DNA of 64,000 nucleotides from Flaccisagitta enflata (GCA_965153355.1 OZ231126.1:95046001-95110000); one strand, 5' to 3'. Shown: positions 43,579 through 54,842, counted from the first letter of the stretch. The notes: a model not told the origin generated them from the letters alone. Translations and numbers: made by a program.

Positions 43579-44538
43579 GGCAAAATAAAAAAGACAGTAA
43601 TTTTCAAAATGATATTGTAAGCTCATTTTTTAGAGCAGCTTCATAATTTTTTAGACCATGATAGTTTGGCAAATTTGCTACCTAGAAAAAAATCAGATCT
43701 TGAAAAAGTTGATTTTTGCGCCCATACCATTGATTTTTGCAAAATTAATCTATTGAACAATCGCCGAGTTGGTTTTTGTTTCAGTTTAGATCTAACTTTG
43801 AAAATTAACTGCGAGCTCAATTTTTAAAGCAAGCTCAAAATTTTTGAGGTGGTGATAGCATGTCAAATTTCTGACAAAGTGAAAAAAATCAAAACTCAAA
43901 AAAGTTTATTTTTGTAGCTGCAACATCAATTTTTGTAAAATTGGTTGAAGTTCGATGGTCGAAATAAAATAAACATTTCACTAGAGATGATTTCAAATGT
44001 TCATTTTTTTTAGAAGCTTCAGAAGCTTTAAATTTTTGTTAGACGGTGATAGTGTTACAAGTTTTTTACACAGCAAAAAAATCAGAACTCAGAAAAGTGT
44101 ATTTTTGCACCGGTATCATCAAATTTTTTGAATAGACCTCCAAAAAAAAACTTTAGTATCGATATCCAGTTTTAACAGATTTTACAAGAATTGATGTAGA
44201 AGGTACAAAAATACATTTTTTTGAATTCTGATTTTTTTGCTGTGTCAGAAATTTGACCTGCTATCACCATGTCAGAAATATTGATCTTGCTCCAGAAGTT
44301 GAGCTCACAGTAAATTTTCAAAGTTGGATCTAAACTGAAACCTATTTGGCGATGGTTCAATTGACAAATTTTGCAAAACTCAATGCTACACAGGCGCAAA
44401 AATCAACTTTTTCAAGATCTGATTTTTTTACCAGGTAGCAAATTTCACAAACTATCACAGTCTTAAATATTATAAGGCTGCTCTGAAAAATGAGCTCACA
44501 ATTTCATTTTGAAAATTACTGTCTTTGTTTATTTTGCC
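43579..44538. mobile_element. 960-bp palindromic element with internal repeats
   Basis: The ends GGCAAAATAAAAAAGACAGT / ACTGTCTTTGTTTATTTTGCC are inverses. Each arm is itself built of diverged ~180-200-bp units (GGTGATAG..AAATTT..AAAAAAATCAGA..AAAAGTT.ATTTTTG): about three in the left arm and two inverted in the right. No coding frame. Confidence 0.75.
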
Positions 44539-44623
44539 ATGGTTACCATTCATTTCTGCAAAATTCTGCCCATTTTTACCAAATTCTGCATTGGGGAGAA
44601 AGTGGAGTAGAAAATTCCTCATG

Positions 44624-44800
44624 CAGTTTAACCCCGCTCCAACAGAACCCCTTTTCACGGAATTCCATCTATAACAGATACTGATTCTTGGTCCTTACAA
44701 CCTGTTTTCTTTTGATTTCTATGATGGCTATAACAGAATTCCGCCAACAATAGATAGAATTTGTACGTCCCTTGAAATTCGTTGGAGCGGGATTCAACTG
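44624..44800. mobile_element. pogo/Tigger-like MITE, 177 bp
   Basis: The ends are CAGTTTAACCCCGCTCCAAC and the inverse of CAGTTGAATCCCGCTCCAAC. Inside, CGAATTTCAAGGGACG, AATTCTATCTATTG and GGAATTCTGTTATAG (right end inverse) are the usual wording of pogo-clade Tc1/mariner ends. TA follows the right end and TG precedes the left. Confidence 0.75.
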
Positions 44801-44835
44801 TATGTTTGAAAACACAGGTCATCAACCCCTTTGGG

Positions 44836-44930
44836 GCTGCTGCCCTGCACCTTCCCAAAACTGAATCACAAACTACTCCAGCAGGGCATGGGTACCACTG
44901 CCCATCTGATGCTTTTGCAATCTGGAGGTA
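44836..44930. mobile_element. Family B right tip and tail
   Basis: TTTGGGGCTGCTGCCCTGCA..CAGCAGGGCATGGGTACCAC. The pogo-like MITE lies just to its left. From 44,931 to 45,170 I see no feature. Confidence 0.6.
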
Positions 44931-45177
44931 TTGATGAACTGATGTTTTTTTACAAAGGTATAACTTCTTTAAAAACAGGATTGGGGGGGAGCGCTTATCA
45001 GGGAGGTAGCGCTAATTGGGAGGAATACGGTAAACATTTCTTTTCCTTACTCTCCTTTGTGTTAAATTCATTATGTTAATTTACATTTCTTAGGAATTTT
45101 TGATCACACAATTCATGTTTGTAGCTGCGGACACAAAAAGGCACAACTGGAAAATAGATGCAGGAGCTGCGATGCAA

Positions 45178-45315
45178 AAAAGGCCGGACACACGGCAATC
45201 CAGTCGCGCTCAGTTGGGCAGGAGCAGTAATGCGAAAACCACTCGGAATTCAAAAATGTTACGGGGCCGAAGGACCGTCCGGCCGACACGGCAAGGTGTT
45301 GCGTGTCCGCGACTA
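45178..45315. mobile_element. Family A element, GGACA variant (138 bp)
   Basis: AAGGCCGGACACACGGCAAT..CAGTCGCGCTCAGTTGGGCA; the right end CCGGCCGACACGGCAAGG leads to GTTGCGTGTCCGCGACTA. It is of the same length class as 20,590-20,722 and 57,830-57,971. Confidence 0.8.
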
Positions 45316-45343
45316 GAAATACGCAAAATGGATGAATGTGACA

Positions 45344-45382
45344 GACCGAAGAGTGGCTTAAACTTTAAGCCACTTTTCGGTC
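45344..45382. other. Near-perfect 19-bp-stem hairpin
   Basis: GACCGAAGAGTGGCTTAAA and TTTAAGCCACTTTTCGGTC pair with one mismatch around a single-base centre; a GTC/TTCAAG context follows. It does not match the family A or B ends. Confidence 0.7.
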
Positions 45383-45467
45383 TTCAAGTTAAAGTTAAAG
45401 AGACGCGTTTCACGCGCCTGAAAACTGCAACATAAGGCAAAGAATATATCACGACAACAACATTAAC

Positions 45468-45935
<468 letters not shown>

Positions 45936-46024
45936 CCACGCCGAAGTTGTTTTCAATCTAGGTCTATCAGAGAGATTATGATGTATGCTTTTCGGTAAAA
46001 ACTGAGTTTCCAAACAACTTTTTT

Positions 46025-46159
46025 AGCCGCGGACACGCGACAATAGAACTTGCCGTGTCGGTCGGTCGGTTAGTTGGTCGGTCACCTAACGTTTCTGTTT
46101 TCCGCTCCTGCCCACCCGTCCGCAACTGGGGGGGGGGGAAGAGTGTATACGGCCTTGTT
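46025..46159. mobile_element. Family A element, reverse
   Basis: TAGCCGCGGACACGCGACAA..GTCGGTCGGTCGG; the end is CACCCGTCCGCAACTGGG..GTATACGGCCTTGTTT. Confidence 0.75.
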
Positions 46160-46253
46160 TCTTTTTTGTTTCCATTTTGTGAATCTTTTTTAGTCGGATT
46201 TTCCATCCAACTTTGTTTCTATTTCTTTTTTGTCTTTATCTGCCTTTAGTTTT

Positions 46254-46350
46254 TAGTCGCGGACTAGTAATTCAGTAAAAGGTTGTGTTTATCGGTCGGC
46301 CTGTCCATCAGTCCCTCTGTCGATCTGTCGGGTGGTCGGTTTGTTATGAT
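46254..46350. mobile_element. Family A hairpin end, truncated
   Basis: TAGTCGCGGACTAGTAATTC..GGTCGGCCTGTCC..GTCGGGTGGTCGG. The second half of the hairpin is missing. Confidence 0.55.
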
Positions 46351-46611
46351 TGAGTTGAAGACAGTTAAATAGCCCATCTCCTCCACTGCTATGCCCATCC
46401 ATTTGCAACTGATTTTGTCGGTATATTTTAGGGGCTCTTAAGTAGGCTCATATCTATGTCCCATGATGCCCTGAGAAAAAATGTGACCATTTTCATCATA
46501 CATGAAGACTTTGAAAATTTCATGGTGCTGGTAACAAATTTACTCATGATCGCCACCCCGCCCCCTTTTCCATAATGAAATTCAGGAAACACGAAGCAAC
46601 AGTTGAAGATG

Positions 46612-46681
46612 GTTGGGCAGGGGCAATGCTGTAAAACAGAGAAACACCTGGGAACCACAGAAAAAAAACAAAAAAACAAAA

Positions 46682-46720
<39 letters not shown>

Positions 46721-46836
46721 ACGAAAATGAGAAATGAAAAAATATTATCATGGGATCGACCAACAGACTAACTGCGGACCGACGGACCATTGCATTGTAC
46801 CGACAAAGCAAAAAATAGACTTGTGCTTCCGTGACT
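46612..46836. mobile_element. Family A element with internal (CA)n
   Basis: GGTTGGGCAGGGGCAATGC..; a (CA)n run at 46,686-46,714 replaces much of the interior; GGACCGACGGACC..TGTGCTTCCGTGACTA ends it. Confidence 0.6.
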
Positions 46837-46839
46837 AAA

Positions 46840-47010
46840 AAGGCTAGATACAAGATCACAATAATGCAGGTGGATGGGTAGAAGAGTGATGAAGAAACTT
46901 ACCAAACCATCAAGACTGTTCTACGTCAAGTTAGTAACAGACGCACTGACGGACTGATGGACCGACAGACCAACAGACAGAAATAACTGCTTGTACCATT
47001 CAGCTGTTGT
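46840..47010. mobile_element. Family A element, diverged
   Basis: AGGCTAGATACAAGATCAC..GCAGGTGGATGGGTAG; GACGGACTGATGGACCGACA..ATAACTGCTTGTACC. It is head-to-tail with the preceding copy. Confidence 0.5.
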
Positions 47011-47038
47011 TGTCTGTTTACCTCTGATTGAACATCAT

Positions 47039-47040
<2 letters not shown>

Positions 47041-47074
<34 letters not shown>
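47041..47074. repeat. (CT)n microsatellite
   Basis: 17 CT units. A short (CTAT)n follows at 47,230. From 47,075 to 47,450 no gene is seen. Confidence 0.95.
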
Positions 47075-47077
<3 letters not shown>

Positions 47078-47451
47078 ATCATCTATCAGCGAACACGTCC
47101 AATTCAGGTACGATAAGAAAGAGATGCTCACTCCTTTTACGCCTTTTATGTGAAAACCTTTCAGGCACTTCCGTTTATCATATTGTTCCTGTTGATAGTT
47201 TTGTTTCCTGAGACAATGAAATAGCTCTGTCTATCTATCTATTTGTCTTCATCAAAGGCACTGAGAGAGAGAGACCAACATAGGCCAACGTGGTTTCCAC
47301 AATGTTTAGTTGGGTTGGGTACGTTTAGCCGTGGGACAAGGGACGTGCCTAGAGAACCCTAGACATCCTGGTTCGGTTGACATGGGCTTGCATCGCCATC
47401 AGTGTTGGATTTGAAAGTAAGAGGGACAAGTAATGTTGAAAATATACAGGA

Positions 47452-47818
47452 TATACATTACACATGTCAGAGTGCTGGAATCGGCCAAAACTGGCTTTCC
47501 CCCCGCCATCATCTATTTCCTTTGCTTAAATGCTATCAAATGAGCTGTTGCGCGACTGTCAAATCAATTGGGAACCATCGTTAGGGTGACCATGAAGTTT
47601 CCATAGAAATCTATGGCCGAGGCAAAATTTGCATAAAAAAATATGGATTCTAATGCTAATTCAATACAAACTTCAACCGCACCCTAACTATGGTTCCCGA
47701 TCAAATTGAAGGTTACGCGACAGCTCATTTGACAGGGCTTTTACAAAGGAAAAGATGATGGTGGGGGCAAAGCCAGTTTCGCCCCTTTTTTGCACCCTGA
47801 CATGCGTAATATACATAT
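47452..47818. mobile_element. ~365-bp MITE with long inverted ends
   Basis: The ends TATACATTACACATGTCAGA / TGACATGCGTAATATACAT are inverses. The similarity extends ~115 bp inward (GGCTTTCCCCCCGCCATCAT / ATGATGGTGGGGGCAAAGCC; GAGCTGTTGCGCGAC / ACGCGACAGCTC). Near the centre AACCATCGTTAGGGTG pairs with CACCCTAACTATGGTT. Superfamily not assigned. Confidence 0.75.
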
Positions 47819-48141
47819 TTGTGCCTCAGAAATTACTTGGTTCTGATTGCCCTTTCACAAAATGATGCCAGAAAAATGAGAAAATAGAGTAAAAACCCTA
47901 CTATCTAGGAAATAAATATACGGACAGCTGGAGAAAAGTCAGTCTTATCACTCACTGAAGAAAATGTATGTTCAAAGGAATCAATTTCTAGTCATTTTAT
48001 GGTATTTTGATCAATGATCTGCTTCTGTTTTAAGTTTCTATGAGATTGGTTCATGATTTTTCAGCCCAAATCAGTGTATCCTAAAATTCTCAACAAGCAC
48101 CAAAAAGATGATTTAATCGATTTGGTTTTGTATTGATATTA

Positions 48142-48240
48142 CAGTGGAAATCCTATATAACGGTCTTGAAGGGACTGGGTAATTTTGTTGTAAGATCCGA
48201 ATGTTGGTAAATTAATATTTGCCACTTATTTGTACAAAAA
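48142..48240. mobile_element. pogo-like terminus
   Basis: TA precedes CAGTGGAAATCCTATATAAC, followed by GGTCTTGAAGGGACTGGG and TTTTGTTGTAAGATCCGAA, the standard wording of pogo-clade ends. The partner end is not certain. Confidence 0.6.
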
Positions 48241-48388
48241 GATTACAACAAAGTTAAATATACAAACATAAGCAATGAATTGCAATGAATTGCAATGGTT
48301 GAGAATTCAAGCATCTGGTAAACTGAATGACAGATTGACAGACATGGCCTCCGAAAGGCCGCTTTGATAAATAGTATAGTGAGTGTAG

Positions 48389-48409
48389 TATAGTGAGGGA
48401 TATTGTTCC
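48389..48409. repeat. Dispersed 21-bp motif
   Basis: TATAGTGAGGGATATTGTTC + C. Copies with one or two changes are at 50,905-50,925 (inverse), 58,792-58,812 and 62,925-62,945 (inverse). Confidence 0.6.
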
Positions 48410-48488
48410 ATATATCATATCAAAGAATTATTATCAATCATAAAATGCTAAAACTATTTAACGAGGTAAAGAGTACTAAATTGTAAAA

Positions 48489-48722
48489 GAACAAGGCAAA
48501 CACCCATAAGTCGCGTGCGAATCTTACAGATTGACTTAGAATGACTTAGAATCACCTAGAATGACTTAGTGTGACTTAGAATGACTTAGTATACCCTATA
48601 ATGACTTAAAATGACTTAAAGAAATAAAATTGATAAAAGAAGTAAAAGTGTGACAGACCGACAGACCGACCAACCAACGGACGGACGGACAAAGCGGGGT
48701 GTAGAGTCGCGTGCATGCGACA
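48489..48722. mobile_element. Family A element with GACTTAGAAT interior
   Basis: AACAAGGCAAACACCC and AAGTCGCGTGCGAATC; a short array of GACTTAGAAT (48,530-48,615); AAATAAAATTGATAAAA; GTGTGACAGACCGACAGACC; GAGTCGCGTGCATGCGAC. A short version of 15,425-15,885, complete at both ends. Confidence 0.8.
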
Positions 48723-48954
48723 AAAAATGGATCCTGATTTGAATCTTTCTATACTGATGTTTTCCTCTTTTTTTTTGTCTTACTTACATTTTTTTCATCA
48801 TTGTTTTTTTATCAGTTTTTTTTTCTTATGAATGTATGATAGTCAATTTTAGCTTGAATTAGATAAATAAAAAAAGACTTACTGTAAATTTGATCAAATT
48901 ATGTATCAATGCCTTTAAGTTGGGGATAATTTTTCAATAGGACCAAAAAATTGT

Positions 48955-49106
48955 GCCTGTAAATTAGATTAATCTGTTAAATCAGGTGTTGTTAAATCAG
49001 AAAAAATTAACTTCGTAAAAGCCTAAAAGAATTTGGAACCAAGGTATCCTGGCTGCTAAATCCGAAATGCTTTTAAATCAGGTGCCTATAAGGCAGTAGT
49101 ACACTG
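48955..49106. mobile_element. Possible Tc1/mariner-like right terminus
   Basis: Read inversely from 49,106: CAGTGTACTACTGCCTTATA, GGCACCTGATTTAAAAGC, CATTTCGGATTTAGCAGCC, with TA outside. This resembles ends of DNA transposons of this superfamily but differs from the end at 48,142. From 49,110 to 49,800 no other feature was seen. Confidence 0.4.
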
Positions 49107-49802
49107 TAGATGATTTGAGAGCAATGTGTTTAACTGCAGCCTTCAATTTTTTCAACAGTCAAAAAATTAGTAAAAAATGTGATCTAACGAGGCCAAGCAA
49201 AATGATTTTGGTCAATCCGCTAAGATTTGAGAGCTCTTTAAACAAAGGTTGTCCTTTTGAAGACGGAACTGAAAACTCAAAATATGATCTTGGTAAAATG
49301 ACAGTTTCTCTTCAAAACGCTGTCAAATGAAAACGGTTTGAGATTCTGACCTCCGCTTGGTCTTGAATGGAAGATATTTTGTCATTGTTTGTTGATCTTC
49401 TTTCATTTTTGAATTGGTTTTTGCAGTTTGGCTGCTATATTGATGGTTAGGTGTCCGTATATCTATTTCCTAGATAGTACAACATTGATTTCAAGGTTTT
49501 ACTAAATTTTTTCTATCTTTGAAAGAAGAAGTATTTATTCTTGATCGGTCTTTGCGTAATTTCGGTTGTAAAACTGCCAGGGGAAGTCCTAACTCCCAAG
49601 TGAATTATTTGCCCTGCGTCTATGCTGCTATGTCAGTAAGAAACTTCGAGTACTAATTCTCAGGGTTCCCATTGGGTGTAACAAGAAAAAAAGATAAAAT
49701 AGTGTATCTCATGGCCCCCAATTGGGGAGGTGTGTACACTGTTAGTTGCACAATTTCTTATCCAAGAAGCATTTTCTTAGTTAAGGTACGAACACAGAAA
49801 AA

Positions 49803-49805
<3 letters not shown>

Positions 49806-49834
<29 letters not shown>
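49806..49834. repeat. (CT)n microsatellite
   Basis: 14 CT units. Confidence 0.93.
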
Positions 49835-49838
<4 letters not shown>

Positions 49839-49977
49839 TCCCCCTCACCGCGGTACCTCATAGCTTGCGGTTTCGCTTGCGTAACAAAATCTTAGCTTTC
49901 GTAACATTCTTTGTCATGATTGACTTGGACGGCATTGGACGCATTATGATTGGTTCTCTTCTTTTTTTTTTTCTTTA

Positions 49978-50128
49978 TAGTCGTGAACTCTAGAACGTGC
50001 CGTGTCGGTTGGTTGGTCAGTTGGTCGGTTCATTGGTCAATTGGTTGGTTGGTTGGTCATGTTTTTGATATTCGAGGTTTTGCGATCCCGCCCTTCCAAC
50101 TGCGACTGAGGGAGAGTATAGCCTTGTT
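49978..50128. mobile_element. Family A element, reverse, diverged
   Basis: TAGTCGTGAACTCTAGAACG..GTGTCGGTTGGTTGGTC; CCCGCCCTTCCAACTGCGAC..GAGTATAGCCTTGTTT. Confidence 0.65.
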
Positions 50129-50357
50129 TTGTCTTTTTTTTGGGGGGGGAGGGGGGTGAAGCAGCAGTCTTAAAAAGAACGACTTGTCTTTTTCTTGATG
50201 GGCAAAAGACATTTGGGGAGCATTGTATGATTGGCCGTTCTTTTTTTCTTTTTAGGGCAGCAGCTTAGGAGCGTAGGAGTTTTTCCTGATCTGCCATGGA
50301 GTCAATGGCAGCAGTTTATGACTCAATTTGTTCACGCATGTTAACGCGATTTCTTAA

Positions 50358-50513
50358 TTTGTAGAGGAAATTATTCGAGCTGCTTTCAGAAAATCAGAAG
50401 ACAGTACGAGCGAAATTGCATGTAAGAGAATAAATTCTATTATTCAGGCCTTAGCAACGACTTCGAGGAAACGGCATTATACTTTACCCATGAGAGTACG
50501 ACACATAGACCAG
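50358..50513 (+). other. Possible terminal exon, unrecognised
   Basis: After TTCTTAATTTGTAG (acceptor-like) a 50-codon frame starts EEIIRAAFRKSEDSTSEIAC and ends at TAA (50,511-50,513). It has mixed residues and an amphipathic look. The acceptor is mediocre and frames of this size occur by chance. From 50,514 to 51,318 is otherwise AT-rich, holding a short direct duplication (AGTCTTTACTGCCTTTAAAC twice, ~50,566 and ~50,592). Confidence 0.12.
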
Positions 50514-51318
50514 TAATAGCTGTGGAAATTGTTTAACATTGCTGATAGCTTAAGATCATTTGAAGTAGTCTTTACTGCCTTTAAACAGAATAGTCTTTAC
50601 TGCCTTTAAACAGGATAATAAAAAATGTCTAACTTAGGAAAAAAACTTTTATTTAAAAGTAGTCTTGTTTTGAGCTCTGCTAATTGTCCTTTATTATATC
50701 CATCAAAGCGATTTCTGTAATTCTACCACCTAAGCCAATATCATTTGAAATAGGATTGTTTTGATTTAAAAATGATCATGAATGATTACGGATGATTGAT
50801 ACCTATATCATTCTGTATGTCAGCTGTAGGAGAAAGATTACATATGAAGCAAAAACATTAATAACGTCATTTGATAAAAATTGTACACTACCTTTGTGAC
50901 AAGTGGAACAATATGCCTCACTATACCCAAACTGAAAAGTATGAAAGAGGGCCTTTTGAGCCCTCGCTGACTAGTTACTAAGCGCATCACTCCTAGGTTT
51001 CCATTCAAAATGTAGCAAAACTAACTTAGCAAACATGCATTCCGAGGCTAACCCAAAACACTGATGCTTACCAAAAATAGATGAGGGCAAATTATTGTTA
51101 CCTGTGTAACCAAGATCATTCAATTTTTTTTCAGATAATTGTCTATTCATATTCGTATAATTCATATTCGTATACTTTTATGTTTGTCGCCTGACTGTAA
51201 GAGCGATCTTGCACAACTTGTGTTTGTCTCCCGACAGTTTATGCGATCTCACATAACTTATAAACTAATCATGGCATATCCATAGACTGTCGGAGATAAC
51301 TGATGTAATATATAAAAT

Positions 51319-51350
51319 CAACAAGGCTAACGCCTACAAGTCGCGTGTGG
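51319..51350. mobile_element. Family A left end fragment
   Basis: CAACAAGGCTAACGCC..CAAGTCGCGTGTGG. It sits about 175 bp before the hairpin end of a copy in the opposite orientation. Confidence 0.5.
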
Positions 51351-51524
51351 AGCGTACATAACCAAACTTCCTATGTGATTTTATATAATTGATAATGTTC
51401 AAAGCCTAAACATTTTCTTACCATTTTCAACCATAACAAACTCTTTTTGAAATTTTTAAAACTGATTTACTTTTTACACTTTCAAACATATCCAACGTTA
51501 ACTTTTTTAGATTTTCAAACATTT

Positions 51525-53094
51525 TAGTCAGCGGTGCACGCGACTTATAACCCGCTTCTGTCGGTCCGCGCTGTCGGCCCTGTCGGTCGGTCCGTCGGTC
51601 CGTCCGTAACACTTAGCTTTTTTTCGTCGTTTTACGTCATTTTAGGGTATTTTATGTCATTTTAAGTCATTTTAAGTCATTCATTTTAAGTCATTTTCAG
51701 TCATTTACAGTTAATTTTAGTCACTTAAGTCATTTTGTCATTTTTTGTCATTTTTGTCATTTTATGTTATTAATATTATGAGTCAATTTTAGTCATTCTT
51801 AGTCATTCTAAGTTATTCTAAGTCATTCAAAGTTATTATAAGTCATTAAGGTCATTCTAAGTCATTCTCCGTCACTCTAAGTTATTTTTGGCTTTTGTAG
51901 TTTCTAGTAACACTCTGCTTTTTTATGTTGTTTTTGATCAATTTAGGCCTTCTTGAGTTATTTTGAGTCATTATTTTGTTGTTTTTGGTCATTTTTGGTT
52001 GCTTTTGGTCATTTCTGGCTGCTTTTGTCATTTCTTGGTCATTTTTGATCATTTACGTCACTTTGTTAATTTAAGCTCACTTGTGTGATTTTTAAGTATT
52101 TTAAGTCATTTTAGAAGATTTCAGTCATTTTTGGTCATCTAACATGGTTTTGGTAAGGTTTTATTCTTTATGTTTTTTGTTTTTTGGTTTTTGTTTTTTT
52201 AGTTTTTTGGTTTTACTAGGCTTTTTGTTTTTTTGTTCTTTTTTGGTTTTTTTAATTTTTTGGTCATCTAGGTTTTTTTTTGGTATAAGCTTTGGTCATT
52301 TTTGTTTTTTGGTAAGTTTTGGTCAAATGTGGCATTTCAAGTCTGCTGGTTTAAGTCTGCTGGTTTAAGTCTGCTGGTTTAGGCCTGCTGGTTTAGGTCT
52401 GCTGGTTTAAGTCTGCTGGGAAGTCTGCTGGTTTAAGTCCACTGGTTTTGTCTGCGTTTGCTGGCTGGTTTAGGCTTCTGGTTGCCGAGGTCGGCTGGGT
52501 TAGAGGATGGCTGACGAGTCTGTTGGTTTATCTGGGCAGGTTAAGTTCGCTGGTTTAAGCCCGCTGGTTTAAACCCGCGATTTAAGTTCGTTTGGCTTAA
52601 TTCTGCTGGTTTAAGTCGGCTGGTTTAGTCTGGTTTAGGTCTGGCTTAAGTTCGGTTTAATTCTGGCTTAAGTCTGGCTTAGGTCTGGTTTAATTCTGGT
52701 TTAATTCTGGTTTAAGTCTGTTTTTTATGTAATATTTAGTCTGGTTGGTGCATGGTTTAGGTCTGGTTTGAGTCTGGTTTTTTAGTCTGTTTAAGCTCCG
52801 CTTAAGTCTGGTTTAAGTCTGGTTTGGCTGGTTTAAGTCTGTTTATGTCTGGTTTAGGTCTGTTAGTCTGGCTGTCTGCTTAGGTCTGGCTTAGGCCTGG
52901 CTTAGAGTCTGGTTTGAGCCTGGTTTGAGTCTGGCTTCAGCCTGGTCTGAGTCTGGTTTGAGTCTGGCTTGAGTCTGGTTTGGGTCTGGTTTGGCTCCGG
53001 TTTAAGTCTGATTTTCGATAAAAAGATACAATAAGAAGTCAGGTCAGTTCAGTTATTTTTGTCCTGCACGCGACTTATATGTGTTGGCCTTGTT
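51525..53094. mobile_element. Long family A element (~1.57 kb) filled with tandem repeats
   Basis: Reverse orientation. It starts TAGTCAGCGGTGCACGCGAC with GTCGGTCGGTCCGTCGG. The interior is (GTCATTTTAA)n at 51,640-51,900, looser TGGTCATTTT units to 52,140, a T/GTTTTTTGG stretch to 52,330, then (GTCTGGTTTAA)n from 52,335 to 53,020. It ends GTCCTGCACGCGACTTATAT..TTGGCCTTGTT. Both ends are present, so the arrays are internal to the element. Confidence 0.82.
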
Positions 53095-53244
53095 AACTCC
53101 TTTCAACAACCTTTGACCCTTGATAACAGTTTTGAATACAATCAAAGTTTTAAAAACTTAAAAAAGTAATCTTTAAACATTAATCAAAGTTTTAAAAACC
53201 TAAAAAATTAATCTTTAAACTTTAAAGGGATGGCCAAAAAAAAC

Positions 53245-53312
53245 CAGACGTACCAATAGACAGACCGACAGACCAACAAAGCGTGGGTATAGAGTCATGT
53301 AGCACGCGTCTT
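53245..53312. mobile_element. Family A right end
   Basis: GACAGACCGACAGACC..AAAGCGTGGGTATAGAGTCA, TGTAGCACGCG. Hairpin degraded. Confidence 0.55.
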
Positions 53313-53504
53313 ATCACGATTCAAACAACATGAGCCATGGAAGACACACCATTGAGACTGATGAGACGTCTGATTCGAGGATAATCAGCTTGAAAACGAC
53401 ATCATTACCTTGAATAGCAAAGAAGGCTTACCAGAAATTCTCGGATCTTGAGAATATTTACACGTTGCATAGCAGATTCGATATATGCGGCTGTCAGTCA
53501 TCAC

Positions 53505-53650
53505 AACTCTATAAAAGGCTTTGTCCATCTGTCAGTCCATCGGTCTCTTGGTCTGTTTTTTTCTTTGGTGTGTTGGTGTGTGGGGGGGGTGGGGGTGGGT
53601 ATGGATGGAGGTAGTTCGCCTTGGCCACCCGTCCGCAACAATATTCTGAC
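53505..53650. mobile_element. Family A remnant, reverse
   Basis: CTATAAAAGGCTTTGTCC..GTCAGTCCATCGG; CCACCCGTCCGCAACAATAT. A G-rich block (GGGGGGGTGGGGGTGGG) lies inside at 53,582. Confidence 0.5.
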
Positions 53651-53799
53651 CCCTACGTCAATTATTTCCTTCTTCATCCTATTCTTTATCAAACGCGATC
53701 GCGCATCTCTTTGAGGGAACATGTCCGTCCATTTGTCTATCAGTCCATACGTCCATTGGTACTTCATGTCTGAAAGGATCTATGGTCCAAGTCTCACCT

Positions 53800-54170
53800 A
53801 GGCACAAAATGACAAGTCGTCCAAGGATCACACATGGTCAGCAGTACCCGATACCCTGCTTGGAGTGATGAAGTGAAGAAGTGGGAGTGAGAGAAAGGAA
53901 GGCCACTAAAGTGGCCGATGGCCTGTAGGACACAGTGGTGGACTTGACGTCCTGAGGCGGATTTGAAGTCGGGATGGCAGAATTCTTTGTCCAAAAGAGC
54001 AGATTTGAGGTTTTAGGGGCAGGCTTATGGCCAAGAGGACAAATATGAGGTGTGAAGAGTTGATTTGAGGCCTGGAGGGCGGATTTGAAGTCTGAAGGGC
54101 TGATTTGAGGTCTTGAGGGCAGATATGAGGTCTGGAGAGGGTCTCTACATATCCTTGCAAGTGTTAGATT
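53800..54170. mobile_element. Family B remnant
   Basis: The tail module in inverse (CATGGTCAGCAGTACCCGAT, CCTGCTTGGAGTG), then GGCCTGTAGGACACAGTGG and decayed units (TTGAGGTCTGGAGGGCGGAT). Confidence 0.55.
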
Positions 54171-54274
54171 AAATACAAGACATGGCCGTTGATAAAAAGT
54201 GCCGAGAACCGCGATTTTCAAGAGGGTGTAACGGACATACCAGTGGACGGATGGATGGATAGATCGATGGTTGG

Positions 54275-54277
54275 TTG

Positions 54278-54337
<60 letters not shown>

Positions 54338-54492
54338 GGACAGACAGAAGATGGACGGATGGATGGATGGATGGACAGATGGGCAGACGGACGGACGGAT
54401 GGATGGATGGACAGACGGATGGAGAGATGGACGGATGGACAGGTGAATGGACAGTCGTATGGACAGACAGATGGATGGGAGAACGGATGGAC

Positions 54493-54525
<33 letters not shown>

Positions 54526-54610
54526 CTTGGATGGATAGACAAAAAGATGGATAAACGGACAGACGGATGGACAGACGGACAGGTGGACATATGGACAGAT
54601 AGATGGTCAT
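54275..54610. repeat. (GACA)n(GGAT/GGAC)n array
   Basis: GACA x16 to about 54,340, then GGATGGATGGACAGACGGA-type 4-bp units. Such CCGTCCGT/GGACGGAC runs also occur as short tracts inside both element families. Thr-Asp-Arg and Ser-Ile-His-Pro frames are artefacts. Confidence 0.95.
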
Positions 54611-54802
54611 CACCTCCTATAGACGTGTGTTATCAATAGACGCATCCATCAAGTGATATATTGAGTCAGAAACTTGGAAGCACGAGTATTCGTTGTTATA
54701 ATGTTTCTTGTTTTCTTCATCTCATCACGTTGAGAGTGAATTGCCTTCCTTGCCAATACCCAGCTCCTGACCTTTCCTTATTGATTTTTGCTGCGGTCGC
54801 AA

Positions 54803-54805
54803 TCG

Positions 54806-54842
<37 letters not shown>

